Assembly: GCF_002931055.1 (NCBI RefSeq)
Contig: NZ_PSXX01000005.1
Span: 200,701 to 264,700, forward strand
Length of the DNA stretch: 64,000 bases
Reading direction: 5' to 3'
DNA from: Pseudoclavibacter sp. AY1H1
Lineage (GTDB): Bacteria; Actinomycetota; Actinomycetes; Actinomycetales; Microbacteriaceae
The notes under the pieces are model-generated. The model saw only the letters and a program-made list of their open reading frames with translations, was not told where the DNA came from and searched no databases. Below, piece by piece: positions 26,043 through 34,919 of this stretch (the stretch's first letter is position 1; every line of letters begins with the position of its first letter). The position numbers and the translations under genes were made by a program.

Positions 26043-26324
26043 ATGAATCACGTCCTGACCACCGTCCGCACCTCAAACCCGAGCACCGTGCACGTCACGA
26101 TCACGCCCACATCCGCGTCCACGCCCACCTCCGCGGTGCAGCCTTCGCTGCTCCACCGCATCGAGTTGCGCGTCGCACTGTGGCTGCTCATGCGCAGCGC
26201 GCGGCGTCAAGAACCCGAACTGGACCACGCCGAACAGCATCGTCGGCGCCGCAACAGTTCGGAGCGCGCCCGCCGCGAGCAGGACGCACTCCGTGCCTGG
26301 TGCGCGCAGTGCATGCACCACTGA
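26043..26324 (+). CDS. 93-aa basic protein behind attenuator, unknown function
   Basis: A small protein with a Ser/Thr-rich N-terminus (about 1-35), one short hydrophobic or amphipathic helix (RIELRVALWLLM at about 41-52) and a very basic, helical C-terminus (AEQHRRRRNSSERARREQD) ending CAQCMHH. CGGAGAG is 8 nt upstream of the ATG. It is the only gene between a promoter-uORF-attenuator leader and a strong terminator, so the leader exists to control it. I do not recognise the family and offer no function. Confidence 0.6.
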   Translation: MNHVLTTVRTSNPSTVHVTITPTSASTPTSAVQPSLLHRIELRVALWLLMRSARRQEPELDHAEQHRRRRNSSERARREQDALRAWCAQCMHH

Positions 26325-26360
26325 CACGCGTCCCGAGCGGACGCTGGGTGCACCGAACGG

Positions 26361-26395
26361 GAAGCCCCGAAGCGCGTGCAGCGCTTCGGGGCTTC
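26361..26395. terminator. Strong bidirectional terminator
   Basis: Perfect 15-bp stem GAAGCCCCGAAGCGC / GCGCTTCGGGGCTTC with 5-nt loop, between the 93-aa gene (plus) and murB (minus). Confidence 0.9.
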
Positions 26396-26427
26396 CGGCT
26401 CACCCGGCTGGTCTCGCCCGGCTGTGC

Positions 26428-27483
26428 CTAGATCGTCAGGTCGACGAGGACAGGCTCGTTGACGAGCCGCACGCCGTATTCCGCTTCGACGCGCGCACGG
26501 ACGAAGCGGGCGAGCTCCACGATCTGCTCGGCAGTCGCACCGCCGCGGTTCGTGATCGCGAGCGTGTGCTTCGATGAGATGGCGGCGTTCGAGCCCGGCA
26601 GCGAGAAGCCCTTCTGCACACCGGCGTGGTCGATGAGCCACGCAGCGCTGAGCTTCACGAGCGGGGAGCCGTCTTCGTCCTTGCCCGCGTCGAACTTCGG
26701 CATCTCGGGCAGCTCGCTCGCGAACGAGGAGCGGACGATCGGGTTCATGAAGAAGGAACCGGACGAGACGGAGTCGCGGTCGTGCGCATCCAGCACCATG
26801 CCCTTCGAGGCGCGCAGGCGGATGACGGCGTCGCGGACGACGTGCACGGGCATCCGCTCGCCGAGGGGCACGTCGAGCGCGCGCGCGAGCTGGTCGTACC
26901 GGACCGGTTCGCTCTGGCCCTCCGGCATCTCGACGAGGTCGAGTTCGACGCGAGTCACGACGCCTCGCAGCTCGCCGCGCTTGATCGCGGAGGTGCGGTA
27001 GCCGAGACCGAGGTCGGCGGCGTTGATCCAGCGCACCGTGTCTGCGTCGGCGTCGTAGAACTCGATGCGAGCGAGCACATCGGAGAGCTCCTGCCCGTAC
27101 GCCCCGATGTTCTGCACTGGGGTCGCGCCGACGGAGCCGGGAATGCCGGCGAGCGCCTCGATGCCGCTCCAGTTGCGAGCGACGGCGTAGTCGACGAGGG
27201 CGCTCCACGACTCGCCGGCGTCGATGCGCACGCGGGCCTGGCCCACCTTGTCGACGGGCCCGTCCAGCTGGTGGATGCCCTTCGTCACGACGCGCAGCAC
27301 GGGTTCGTCGATGCGGTCGTCGGTGGCGATGGTGTTGGACCCCCCGCCGAGGATCAGCGGCTGCTCGTGGTTCGCGAACAGCTCCTCGGCCGCGGCGATC
27401 AGCTCAGGGCGCGTCGCGGGGGCGACGAGCTGCGTCGCTTCCCCACCGACCTGCGTGGTCGTGAGCTCGGAGAGCCTCGTCAC
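26428..27483 (-). CDS. murB: UDP-N-acetylenolpyruvoylglucosamine reductase
   Basis: A 351-aa FAD enzyme that reduces UDP-GlcNAc-enolpyruvate to UDP-MurNAc in peptidoglycan synthesis. Motifs are LILGGGSNTIATD (FAD), AGIPGSVGATPVQNIGAYG, GYRTSAIKR, the catalytic Ser in SGSFFMNPIV, and HTLAITNRGGATAEQI at the end. Length fits type I MurB. It starts by a 4-nt overlap with hadB, a gene order common in actinobacteria. Confidence 0.96.
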   Translation of the reverse strand: MTRLSELTTTQVGGEATQLVAPATRPELIAAAEELFANHEQPLILGGGSNTIATDDRIDEPVLRVVTKGIHQLDGPVDKVGQARVRIDAGESWSALVDYAVARNWSGIEALAGIPGSVGATPVQNIGAYGQELSDVLARIEFYDADADTVRWINAADLGLGYRTSAIKRGELRGVVTRVELDLVEMPEGQSEPVRYDQLARALDVPLGERMPVHVVRDAVIRLRASKGMVLDAHDRDSVSSGSFFMNPIVRSSFASELPEMPKFDAGKDEDGSPLVKLSAAWLIDHAGVQKGFSLPGSNAAISSKHTLAITNRGGATAEQIVELARFVRARVEAEYGVRLVNEPVLVDLTI

Positions 27484-27971
27484 GCGGTGGCCTCTGCGGG
27501 CAGCACGGCGGGAACCTCGCCGCGGAAGTCGGCGCGCACCTGCGACTTCGCGAGCACCGTCTGCCCGCCGAAGGACACGACGAGGTCGATGCGACCGACG
27601 CCGTCCTCGCCGGCGAGCTGACCGATCTTCGCGACGATCGACACCTCCGCGCCGGTCTGCGGGTCGACGACGACGGGCCGCGTGAAGCGCACCTGGTAGT
27701 CGACGACGCGGCCAGGGTCGCCGAGGGCATCGACGACGGGCTGCAACGCGACACCCATCGTGAGCATCCCGTGCGCGAGCACACCGGGCAGCCCGACCGC
27801 TTCGGCGACGTCGTCGCGGTAGTGGATGGGGTTGAAGTCGCCAGACGCGCCCGCGTAGCGCACGAGGGTGTCGCGGGTGAGCGTGACGGTGCGCTCCGCG
27901 ATGACGGTTCCGGCTTCGAGGCTCGTGAAGTCGGGGCGCGGAAGCTGCGCGACGGCGATCGTGTCAGTCAT
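27480..27971 (-). CDS. hadB: MaoC-like dehydratase, HadB type
   Basis: A 163-aa hot-dog protein with the hydratase-2 motif at YAGASGDFNPIHYRDDVAEAVG (catalytic D and H) and GVLAHGMLTMG. In mycobacteria HadB is the catalytic subunit of the 3-hydroxyacyl-ACP dehydratase with HadA or HadC. It starts 4 nt after hadA and overlaps murB by 4 nt. The start at 27971 has the normal N-terminus for the family. Whether it serves fatty-acid elongation here is inferred. Confidence 0.85.
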   Translation of the reverse strand: MTDTIAVAQLPRPDFTSLEAGTVIAERTVTLTRDTLVRYAGASGDFNPIHYRDDVAEAVGLPGVLAHGMLTMGVALQPVVDALGDPGRVVDYQVRFTRPVVVDPQTGAEVSIVAKIGQLAGEDGVGRIDLVVSFGGQTVLAKSQVRADFRGEVPAVLPAEATA

Positions 27972-27975
27972 GCGG

Positions 27976-28434
27976 TCACTCGCTCTCGGTGGGCGTTGCG
28001 CGGACGACGAGGGTTGCCGATGCGGTGACGACCTGCTCGCCCGCCGCATCCGTCAGCACCGTCTGAGCGCTGATCATGGAGTTGCCGCCGAGCGACTTGA
28101 CGCTCTTCACCTCGAGAGCGGCGCGCAGCTCGTCACCCGCGACGATCGGGCGCTCGTAGGTGAAGCGCTCGTCGCCGTGCACGATGTGCGACAGCTCGAT
28201 CTGCGCCTCGGGGTCGGAGAGCAGGAGCTGCAGCCCCGCATCCTGCAGCACGGCGGGGAACGTGGCGGGTGCGACGAGGTCGGCGTACCCGGCAGCGCGG
28301 GCTGCGTCGACGTCGAAGTGCGTCGGGTGCGAGGCCAGCACGGCCTTCGCGAACGAACGGATGTGCTCTCGGCCCACGAGGTACGGCTCGGGGAGCTCGT
28401 ACCGGCGGCCGGCAAGTTCAGGGTTCACAGACAC
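27976..28434 (-). CDS. hadA: MaoC-like dehydratase subunit, HadA type
   Basis: A 152-aa hot-dog protein of the FAS1-type dehydratase N-terminal family, lacking the D-N-P-I-H active site and so the substrate-binding partner of HadB. Motifs are YELPEPYLVGREHIRSFAKAV, VAPATFPAVL and HGDERFTYERPIVAGDEL. The GTG at 28434 is chosen because TAGACT lies exactly 7 nt upstream, the leaderless layout; earlier codons are not conserved-looking. Confidence 0.83.
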   Translation of the reverse strand: MSVNPELAGRRYELPEPYLVGREHIRSFAKAVLASHPTHFDVDAARAAGYADLVAPATFPAVLQDAGLQLLLSDPEAQIELSHIVHGDERFTYERPIVAGDELRAALEVKSVKSLGGNSMISAQTVLTDAAGEQVVTASATLVVRATPTESE

Positions 28435-28505
28435 GCCAGCCAGTCTACGCGCGGGGAGACCCACGCCCCGGAGAGGTGATCGGCGCCGGGCGCTGCGTCG
28501 CGGGT

Positions 28506-29396
28506 CTAGACGGCGACGAGACGAGGGGGTGTGGGCGCGGCGACGCCCACTGCGCGGCCCGCTGCTCCGCGTGCTTCCGCGGCGCCCGAGAAGAGCGCGC
28601 GCTGCGTGAAGTCAAGCGACGCGAGGTCGATGCGGGAGATCGTGTCCTCGGGCACCGAGGTCCAGCCGGCCGTGTCGATACCGGTCGACGAGAAGACGGT
28701 GGTTCCGTCTGCGGCGCGGAGCATGCTCAACCGGTAGTACTCGTCGGTGTGCCCGTTGGGGAGGGTGGATGCGTCGATGCCGTAGCGCGCGAACGTCGCC
28801 TCCGTGACGTGTGCCGTGCTCGAGGCGTGGACGACCACGAGCTCGTCGGCGGAGAGGATGGTCGCGTTGAGGCTCGACTCGGGGAACTCGTCGCGCAGCA
28901 CGCGGACGGCGGCGGTAGCCGCCTCCTCGAGGGAGAGGCCGTCGCGCACGTTCTGCCGGACGAGGCCGAAGTACAGCTCGCTGTCGGTGTCGCCGGCCAC
29001 CGTGGCGCGGATCTCGGGGCGGAGCAGGTCGTCGAAGCGCCAGGTGGGGACGATCGAGCCGTTGTGCGCGAAGGCGAGGCCCTCGGCGACGAACGGGTGC
29101 GTGTTCACCTTTGTCCGTTTGAAGTCGTCGGTCGCGAGGCGCAGGTGCACGATGCGGGCGTTGGAGGGGGCGTCCGAGAGGAGCGTCGACAGCAGCGGGT
29201 CGTTCTGGCCGGGCGTGGAGATGCGCAGGGATTCGATCTCGCGCTGCGTCTCGCCGAAGCCGGCGGCGAGCCAGGCGGTGCCCCAGCCGTCGTTGTGCAC
29301 GCTGGTCATGCGCTGGAAGGCGTCGCTGTTCATGTCTCCGATCACCTTCGTGACGGTGGTGTCACGTGGGGCTGCGTAAGCGAGCAGACGGCACAT
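28506..29396 (-). CDS. Class II glutamine amidotransferase (EgtC-like)
   Basis: A 296-aa Ntn-type amidotransferase. The nucleophile Cys is residue 2 (MCRLLAY); VHNDGWGTAWL, RIVHLRLAT, NTHPF and AFAHNGSI build the glutamine site. The family includes EgtC, which cleaves gamma-glutamyl-hercynylcysteine sulfoxide in ergothioneine synthesis, but no other egt genes are present, so the substrate is open. AAGGAG lies 7 nt before the ATG. Confidence 0.85.
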   Translation of the reverse strand: MCRLLAYAAPRDTTVTKVIGDMNSDAFQRMTSVHNDGWGTAWLAAGFGETQREIESLRISTPGQNDPLLSTLLSDAPSNARIVHLRLATDDFKRTKVNTHPFVAEGLAFAHNGSIVPTWRFDDLLRPEIRATVAGDTDSELYFGLVRQNVRDGLSLEEAATAAVRVLRDEFPESSLNATILSADELVVVHASSTAHVTEATFARYGIDASTLPNGHTDEYYRLSMLRAADGTTVFSSTGIDTAGWTSVPEDTISRIDLASLDFTQRALFSGAAEARGAAGRAVGVAAPTPPRLVAV

Positions 29397-29695
29397 GTGC
29401 GAACTCCTTCCAGGTTGTCGAGCTTGCTGTCGGGTGTTGTTCGGAGCCGAGCGGCTCACGAGCATCTGACTATCCTGTGACAGCCCTCACGTGCGGTCCA
29501 CCTTCGCGACGCTGTGTGACGGACGGTTGCGCTGCCCGACGCGGGTGTATCGGCGGCGGCTGTCCGCGATGAGTGCGATCTGCGGCCAGATCGGGCCCGC
29601 GACGCCGAAACAGGCTGATCCTGCACTGATGCTGGTCAGGCCGGCGCGCGCCGCCTCTCAGCGTGGCGTTGCACCCGCTCGCTACGTTTGGGCGC
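29397..29695. other. Intergenic region, no gene seen
   Basis: A 299-bp divergent region between the amidotransferase and an ABC ATPase. I see no RNA gene or clear repeat. TACGTT ends 7 nt before the ATPase start and is its likely -10. Confidence 0.5.
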
Positions 29696-30619
29696 ATGTC
29701 AGAACGCGGAATCCTCGTCGAGAACGTCAGGCGCTCCTTCGGCGCAGCGCACGCGGTCCGCGATGTGAGCTTCACGGCGCGCGCTGGAGCGGTCACGGGG
29801 CTCGTCGGCCCGAACGGCTCCGGCAAGACGACGCTGCTGCTGATGCTGGCCTCGCTGCTGCGACCGGATGCGGGGACGATCCGCATCAACGGCCTCGACC
29901 CGTCGACGGCGACAGCCGAGGTGCGGGCGCAGCTCGGCTGGATGCCGGACGCGCTCGGCGCCTGGCCGTCGCTGTCGGTGCACGACACGCTCGTGACGAC
30001 GGCCCGCCTCTACGACCTGCCGCGCGCCGCGGCGGATGCCCGTGCCACCGAGCTCCTCGCCCGGGTCGGCCTCAGCGACCTCGCGAAGGCGCAGGCTCGC
30101 GTGCTGTCCCGCGGGCAGAAGCAGCTCCTCGGGCTTGCGCGCTCTCTGGTGCACGCCCCGAGCGTGCTGCTCCTCGACGAGCCCGCTTCCGGCCTGGATG
30201 CGCGAGCGAGGATCGGCCTGCGCGAGCACCTGCGGGAGCTTGCGGCGACCGGTTCCACGATCCTCATCTCGAGCCATGTGCTGTCCGAGCTCGACGAGAT
30301 CGTCGACGATGCCGTCTTCATCGAGGCGGGCGTGACGGTGCGGGCCGACCGGCTCGCGCAGGCGTCGGCGCGGGAGCGACAGTGGCGGGTGCGCGTGCTG
30401 ACGGAGGGCGTCGGGCCTGATCAGCTGGCGGCGGTGCTGGGGACCGGAGCTCCGGGCATCCGCGCCGAACGGACCGGGTTCCTCGTCCCGTTCTCCTCTG
30501 ACGCCGCGGCCGCGGCCGGCCTGCGCGCGATCCTCACCGCCGGCATCGACGTCGCGGAGTTCGCCCCAGCATTGGGCGACATCGAGCACACCTACCTCGA
30601 CCTCGGAGAGCAGTCATGA
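29696..30619 (+). CDS. ABC transporter ATP-binding protein (ABC-2 type)
   Basis: A 307-aa ATPase. Walker A is GPNGSGKTT and Walker B VLLLDEPASGL. The signature reads LSRGQKQL in place of LSGGQ, a variant found in some members of this group. The C-terminal 80 residues form the small regulatory extension. It overlaps the permease by ATGA, and TACGTT lies 7 nt upstream of the ATG. Cargo unknown. Confidence 0.9.
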   Translation: MSERGILVENVRRSFGAAHAVRDVSFTARAGAVTGLVGPNGSGKTTLLLMLASLLRPDAGTIRINGLDPSTATAEVRAQLGWMPDALGAWPSLSVHDTLVTTARLYDLPRAAADARATELLARVGLSDLAKAQARVLSRGQKQLLGLARSLVHAPSVLLLDEPASGLDARARIGLREHLRELAATGSTILISSHVLSELDEIVDDAVFIEAGVTVRADRLAQASARERQWRVRVLTEGVGPDQLAAVLGTGAPGIRAERTGFLVPFSSDAAAAAGLRAILTAGIDVAEFAPALGDIEHTYLDLGEQS

Positions 30620-31683
30620 GCCCCGCCCGCGTCACGACGCTTGTCACCCTCGAACTGCGCCAGCGCCTCCGCAACGTCGCCTGGTACGTGCTGCTCGGCA
30701 TCTTCGCCGTGCTGCTCCTCGGCATGACCGCGCTCTCGGTGGTGGTCTTCGGCGACCTGCAGGAGTCGGGGTCGTGGATGTACTCGATCGTCGTGTACTT
30801 CGTGCTGCTGCTCGCTCTGCTGGTCTCGCCGACGCTCAGCGGCAACGCGATCAACGGCGACCGGGACGCGGCGACGCTCGCGCCCATCCAGGTGACGCTT
30901 GCGACGACAGCCGAGATCGTGGCGGCGAAGTTCCTGGCCGCCTGGGTGACCGGGCTCGCGTTCCTGGCGGTCGCGGCGCCGTTCCTGATCTTCGCCGGGC
31001 TCGTGGGGGCCGTCGCTCCCGTGCAGGTGGTCGTCTCGCTGCTGGTACTGCTCGTCGAGGTGGGCGTCGTGGCCGCTATCGGCGTCGGCTTCAGCGGCAT
31101 CCTGGCCAGGCCGCTCTTCTCCGTGGCGGCGAGCTATCTGACGATCGCCGCGCTCACGGTGGGCACGGGCATCGCGTTCGGCCTGGGTGGTGCTGCGGTG
31201 ACGGCAGAGGTGACGAACACCTCCCGGTACCCCGTCTATGCGGAGTTCGGCGAGGAGCAGCCCTTCGACGAGAACAGCTTCACGTGCGGCGACTGGGAGA
31301 CGTACACCTACGAGGTTCCGCGCTACGACCTCGTCTGGGGCGTGCTGGCCGCGAATCCGTTCGCCGTGCTGACGGACGCGACGCCGGTTTCATTCGGCGC
31401 GAGCGATCAGCCAGACGATTTCTTCTCCGGCGCGAAGCTGCTGCTGCGTCAGTCGCAGATTCCCCCGGAGATGGGCGAGCAGCGCTACGACGGCTGCGCT
31501 GACCCGACTGGCTCGAACTTCGAGCCCGGCCCGACGCCGCAGGAGGTGCTCGATTCGACGGTCCCCACCTGGTTCGTCGGTCTGGCGCTCCAGCTGGTGC
31601 TCGCCGGGGGCCTGCTCTTCGGCGCCTGGGCGCGCACACGGACACCCGCGAAGCGGCTGCCGCCGGGCACCCGCGTCGCCTGA
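30616..31683 (+). CDS. ABC-2 family permease
   Basis: A 355-aa membrane protein with six helices (first at about 18-42, WYVLLGIFAVLLLGMTALSV). A 100-residue extracytoplasmic segment with two Cys (TCGDWE and GCADPT) lies before the last helix. The LSGNAINGDRDAATLAPIQ block is typical of ABC-2 permeases of the gliding/NatB kind. Encoded with its ATPase. Confidence 0.85.
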   Translation: MSPARVTTLVTLELRQRLRNVAWYVLLGIFAVLLLGMTALSVVVFGDLQESGSWMYSIVVYFVLLLALLVSPTLSGNAINGDRDAATLAPIQVTLATTAEIVAAKFLAAWVTGLAFLAVAAPFLIFAGLVGAVAPVQVVVSLLVLLVEVGVVAAIGVGFSGILARPLFSVAASYLTIAALTVGTGIAFGLGGAAVTAEVTNTSRYPVYAEFGEEQPFDENSFTCGDWETYTYEVPRYDLVWGVLAANPFAVLTDATPVSFGASDQPDDFFSGAKLLLRQSQIPPEMGEQRYDGCADPTGSNFEPGPTPQEVLDSTVPTWFVGLALQLVLAGGLLFGAWARTRTPAKRLPPGTRVA

Positions 31684-31707
31684 TCGCGCCCGCTCCGCCC
31701 GGACGCG

Positions 31708-33957
31708 TCAGCGCGAGACGGCGCGCGTGAACGCGCGTCGCAGGGCGCTCGCCTTGAGCTCGACCTCGAGGGTCTCGGATTCCGGGTCGCTCGCGAGCAC
31801 GATCGCGCCTCCCGCGCCGATCGACCAGCCGCGCGCATCCCGGACGGCGGTGCGAATGACGATGCTCAGCTCGGTCGATCCGTCGGCGCCCAGCACGCCG
31901 AGCGCACCGGCGTAGACGCCACGGTCGCGACCTTCGATGTCTCGCAGCAGCTCGACGCTTCGCAGCTTCGGCGCCCCGGTCATGGACCCGCCCGGGAACA
32001 GCGCCCGCACGACGTCGAGCGGCGGCACGCCGGGCGCCGAACCGCGCACGGTCGTGACCAGCTGGTGCACGGTCGTGTACGACTCGACGGCCATGAGGCT
32101 CGGCACGTGCACCGAGCCGGGGGTGCAGACGCGGCCCAGGTCGTTGCGCAGCAGGTCGACGATCATGAGGTTCTCGGCGAAGACCTTCGGGTCGTTGGCC
32201 AGGTCTCTGGCCGCGGCGGCGTCGGCGAGGGGGTCTGAGGCGCGAGCCGCAGTGCCCTTGATGGGCTTCGTCTCGTACTCCCCGTCCGGGGTGCCGCGCA
32301 GGAGCCGCTCGGGGGACGCGCTCACGACCGCGCCGCCGTCGAACTCGAGCAGCGCGGCGTAGGGTGCCGGGTCGGCGGCGCGCACCTCCAGGAACAGGCT
32401 GAGCGGGTCGGGGTCGTCATGCGGCCGGAACTCGTTGGTCAGGCACAGTTCGTAGGAGTCCCCCGCGAGGAGATGGTCGCGGCAGCGGTCGATGTCGGCG
32501 GCGTACTGCTCTCTCGACGTGTGCCAGGCACCGTCGGCGAGGACGTCGGGGCCCTGCAACATCGCCCGGGCGCGTCCCACGTCGGGGAGAGCGTGCTGGC
32601 GCTCGCCGCCTGACGCTTCGAGGGCCTCGCCGACTTCGGAGCTGAAGCGCTCGGCGCCGGCCTCCGCGAGCGCGCCGCTCGACGCGGTCGCGACGACGGT
32701 GACTGCGCCAGTTGCGCGGTCGACGAGCACCGCGCGCCGCGGGTCGAGCCACCACGCGTCGGGGAGGGGGGACGCGGTCTCCTCCGCCTCCCGGGGCAGC
32801 ACGCCGAGCATCCGCACCCCGAGCTCGTACCCGAAGTAGCCGAGCAGTCCGCCGCGAAACGCGAGCCCGTCGCCCCCGACGGCGCGCATGGCCTCGAGCT
32901 CCCGCTGCACGGTCTCGAAGCTCCCGTCGCCGTCCAAGCGCAGCACCCGAGCGGGCTCGCACGTCTCGCAGCCCGGCTCGGTCTCGTGCGCTGCCTCATC
33001 TGAGCCGTCGAGGCGAGCGGCGTGCGCGGGGCAGATCCCGGTACAGGTCCCGGTACCGATCGGAGCGTCGTCGGCGAGGATGCTGAACCGCGCCTGCCGG
33101 CCGGTGTCGTCGGGCACATCCACCCAGACGCTGGCAGAGCCTCGGCGGAGCACCTCGCGGTAGATCACCGCTGCGGCGGCCTCGGCTGCGGCCGTGCCCT
33201 CCGGCTGCGGGCCGCGCACGACGCGACTCGCGACGAACAGCTCGCGAGCTGCGGGCCGCGGGAACGCCCCGATCTCCGCGGGGCGACGGCTCGCATCGCG
33301 CTGACCGCGAGCGCGACGAGCGCCGAGAGCCCCGCGAGCGGGCGCGACGAGCCCCGCCGCATCCACGGCGTCGACGAAGTTCGCGACCATCCGCCGGCCA
33401 TGCTCGCTCGCGATCGACTCCGGGTGGAACTGCACACCCCAGACCGGCCGGCCCTCGACCTCGAGGCCCTGCACGACGCCGTCCTCGCTGCGCGCCGTGA
33501 CGCGCAGCCCGGACGGCAGGGGCTCGCTGACGACCAGGGAGTGGTACCTCGTGACGAGGGAGCCCTGGGGCACGCCGGCGAACGGGCCAGACCCGTCGTG
33601 TGAGAGGGGGCTGCGCCACCCGTGCTTCGCCTCGGGGGCCGGCACGACCTCCCCGCCGTACCGCACGGCGATGCCCTCGTGGCCGAGGCACACCCCGAGA
33701 ACGGGCAGGCGCTCCTCGGCGAGTGCGGCGTCGAGCACGACGGCCGAGCCCGCGAAGTCGGCCGGTTCGGCAGGATGCCCGGGGCCGGGCGAGATGACGA
33801 CCCCGGCGACGAGCCCCTCGGAGACCCAGCCGCGGCACGCATCCACCGCCTGCATGTCACCGGCGTCGACGACCCGCACCTCCTGATCGCTGAGCTCCAG
33901 GAGCAGCTGGACGAGGTTGTAAGTGTACGAATCGCGGTTGTCGACGACGACGATCAC
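31708..33957 (-). CDS. pabAB: Aminodeoxychorismate synthase, fused PabA-PabB
   Basis: A 749-aa fusion. The N-terminal glutamine amidotransferase (about 1-195) has VVDNRDSYTYNL, GVCLGHEGIA (nucleophile Cys) and QFHPESIASEHG. A linker of about 90 residues includes a Cys-rich piece (CTGICPAHAARL, CETCEP). The chorismate-binding PabB domain fills the rest (ETKPIKGTAAR, NLMIVDLLRNDLGRVC, FPGGSMTGAPK). It makes 4-amino-4-deoxychorismate for folate. The GTG at 33957 overlaps the pabC stop as GTGA, which fixes the start. The Cys-rich linker is unusual and might bind a metal. Confidence 0.93.
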   Translation of the reverse strand: MIVVVDNRDSYTYNLVQLLLELSDQEVRVVDAGDMQAVDACRGWVSEGLVAGVVISPGPGHPAEPADFAGSAVVLDAALAEERLPVLGVCLGHEGIAVRYGGEVVPAPEAKHGWRSPLSHDGSGPFAGVPQGSLVTRYHSLVVSEPLPSGLRVTARSEDGVVQGLEVEGRPVWGVQFHPESIASEHGRRMVANFVDAVDAAGLVAPARGALGARRARGQRDASRRPAEIGAFPRPAARELFVASRVVRGPQPEGTAAAEAAAAVIYREVLRRGSASVWVDVPDDTGRQARFSILADDAPIGTGTCTGICPAHAARLDGSDEAAHETEPGCETCEPARVLRLDGDGSFETVQRELEAMRAVGGDGLAFRGGLLGYFGYELGVRMLGVLPREAEETASPLPDAWWLDPRRAVLVDRATGAVTVVATASSGALAEAGAERFSSEVGEALEASGGERQHALPDVGRARAMLQGPDVLADGAWHTSREQYAADIDRCRDHLLAGDSYELCLTNEFRPHDDPDPLSLFLEVRAADPAPYAALLEFDGGAVVSASPERLLRGTPDGEYETKPIKGTAARASDPLADAAAARDLANDPKVFAENLMIVDLLRNDLGRVCTPGSVHVPSLMAVESYTTVHQLVTTVRGSAPGVPPLDVVRALFPGGSMTGAPKLRSVELLRDIEGRDRGVYAGALGVLGADGSTELSIVIRTAVRDARGWSIGAGGAIVLASDPESETLEVELKASALRRAFTRAVSR

Positions 33958-34802
33958 GCCGAGCGCCCATCCTGCCGGGGTACTGCGCTCGTCTCCTGCA
34001 GGCGAGGCCGCCACCTGCGCACGCGGGCGACGTCGAGGCCGAGGCGTGTGCCGTCGAGCATGGACACGGGGCTGATGCCGTGGAGCGTGTTGAGGTACCA
34101 GAGCTCATCCCAGCCGCGCTCGGCGGATGAGGCGAGCGGGTCGGCGAGCAGCTCCCCCTCGACGCGCGTGACGCCCGCTCTGGCGAGGAGTCTCTCGAGC
34201 ACGCCGAGGGTCGTCCCCGCCACGCGGCGGCTCGCGGCGGGGACCACGAGGGTCTCGCCGAGCCAGCCGACAACCGTGCCGTAGGCGGCCTCGGTGATCG
34301 CGCCGCGTTCGTCGACGAGCAGGGCATCGGCCGCACCCTCCTCGTGCACGCTCGCCCTGAGCTCTGCGAGGGACGGGAAGTCGGGGCCCTTGAGCGTCGG
34401 CCAGCGCCGCTCGTCGAGGCGGGTGCTGAGCTTCGTGAGGGGCCGCGCCTCCGGAGCCGGCCGCAGGGTGAGCTCGACGAGCAGGCGGCCGTCGTCGAGG
34501 CGGGCGGAGAGTCGCGGGAACCAGGCGTCGGTGAGGGGCGTGCTCTCGAAGACGTCGGCCCAGATTCGAGGCCAGTCAGCCTCGACCGGGGTGAGTCCAG
34601 CGGGGCTGCCGGCCCAGAGCGGGGGACGCTCTGCTGCCGCCTCCCCGAAGAGCTCGGCGACGGAGCGCTCGAAACGCTGCCGGTGCGCGGCGGCGGCGAT
34701 GACGCGCCCCGACTCGACCCGCCACGACTCGACGACGCACACCGCCGCGCTCGTGTCGCCCGCGGGACCTTCGTCGCGTCCCGGTGCACCGTGATCCTGC
34801 AT
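33954..34802 (-). CDS. pabC: Aminodeoxychorismate lyase, class IV PLP enzyme
   Basis: A 282-aa fold-type IV protein: R..HRQRFERSV near the start, the PLP Lys region around LTKLSTRLDERRWPTLKGPD, ADALLVDERGAITEAAYGTV and LGVLERLLARAGV. Its place directly before pabAB (GTGA overlap) makes 4-aminobenzoate formation the likely role, although branched-chain and D-amino-acid aminotransferases share the fold. An upstream TTG at 34820 is possible. Confidence 0.85.
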   Translation of the reverse strand: MQDHGAPGRDEGPAGDTSAAVCVVESWRVESGRVIAAAAHRQRFERSVAELFGEAAAERPPLWAGSPAGLTPVEADWPRIWADVFESTPLTDAWFPRLSARLDDGRLLVELTLRPAPEARPLTKLSTRLDERRWPTLKGPDFPSLAELRASVHEEGAADALLVDERGAITEAAYGTVVGWLGETLVVPAASRRVAGTTLGVLERLLARAGVTRVEGELLADPLASSAERGWDELWYLNTLHGISPVSMLDGTRLGLDVARVRRWRPRLQETSAVPRQDGRSA

Positions 34803-34919
34803 CGCCCCATTCTGCCTCAAGGGACGAGCGGGGTGAGCGGGGCGCCCGTGGCCCTCGGACGGCGTTCATCCGTATCGTCGATGATGAGCTGCATAGCTAC
34901 CCTCGACGAACGGATCAGC

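Noticed and set aside
25807-26324. WhiB7-type regulator behind its known uORF leader
   Set aside because: The 93-aa product lacks the four-Cys iron-sulfur motif and the AT-hook of WhiB7.
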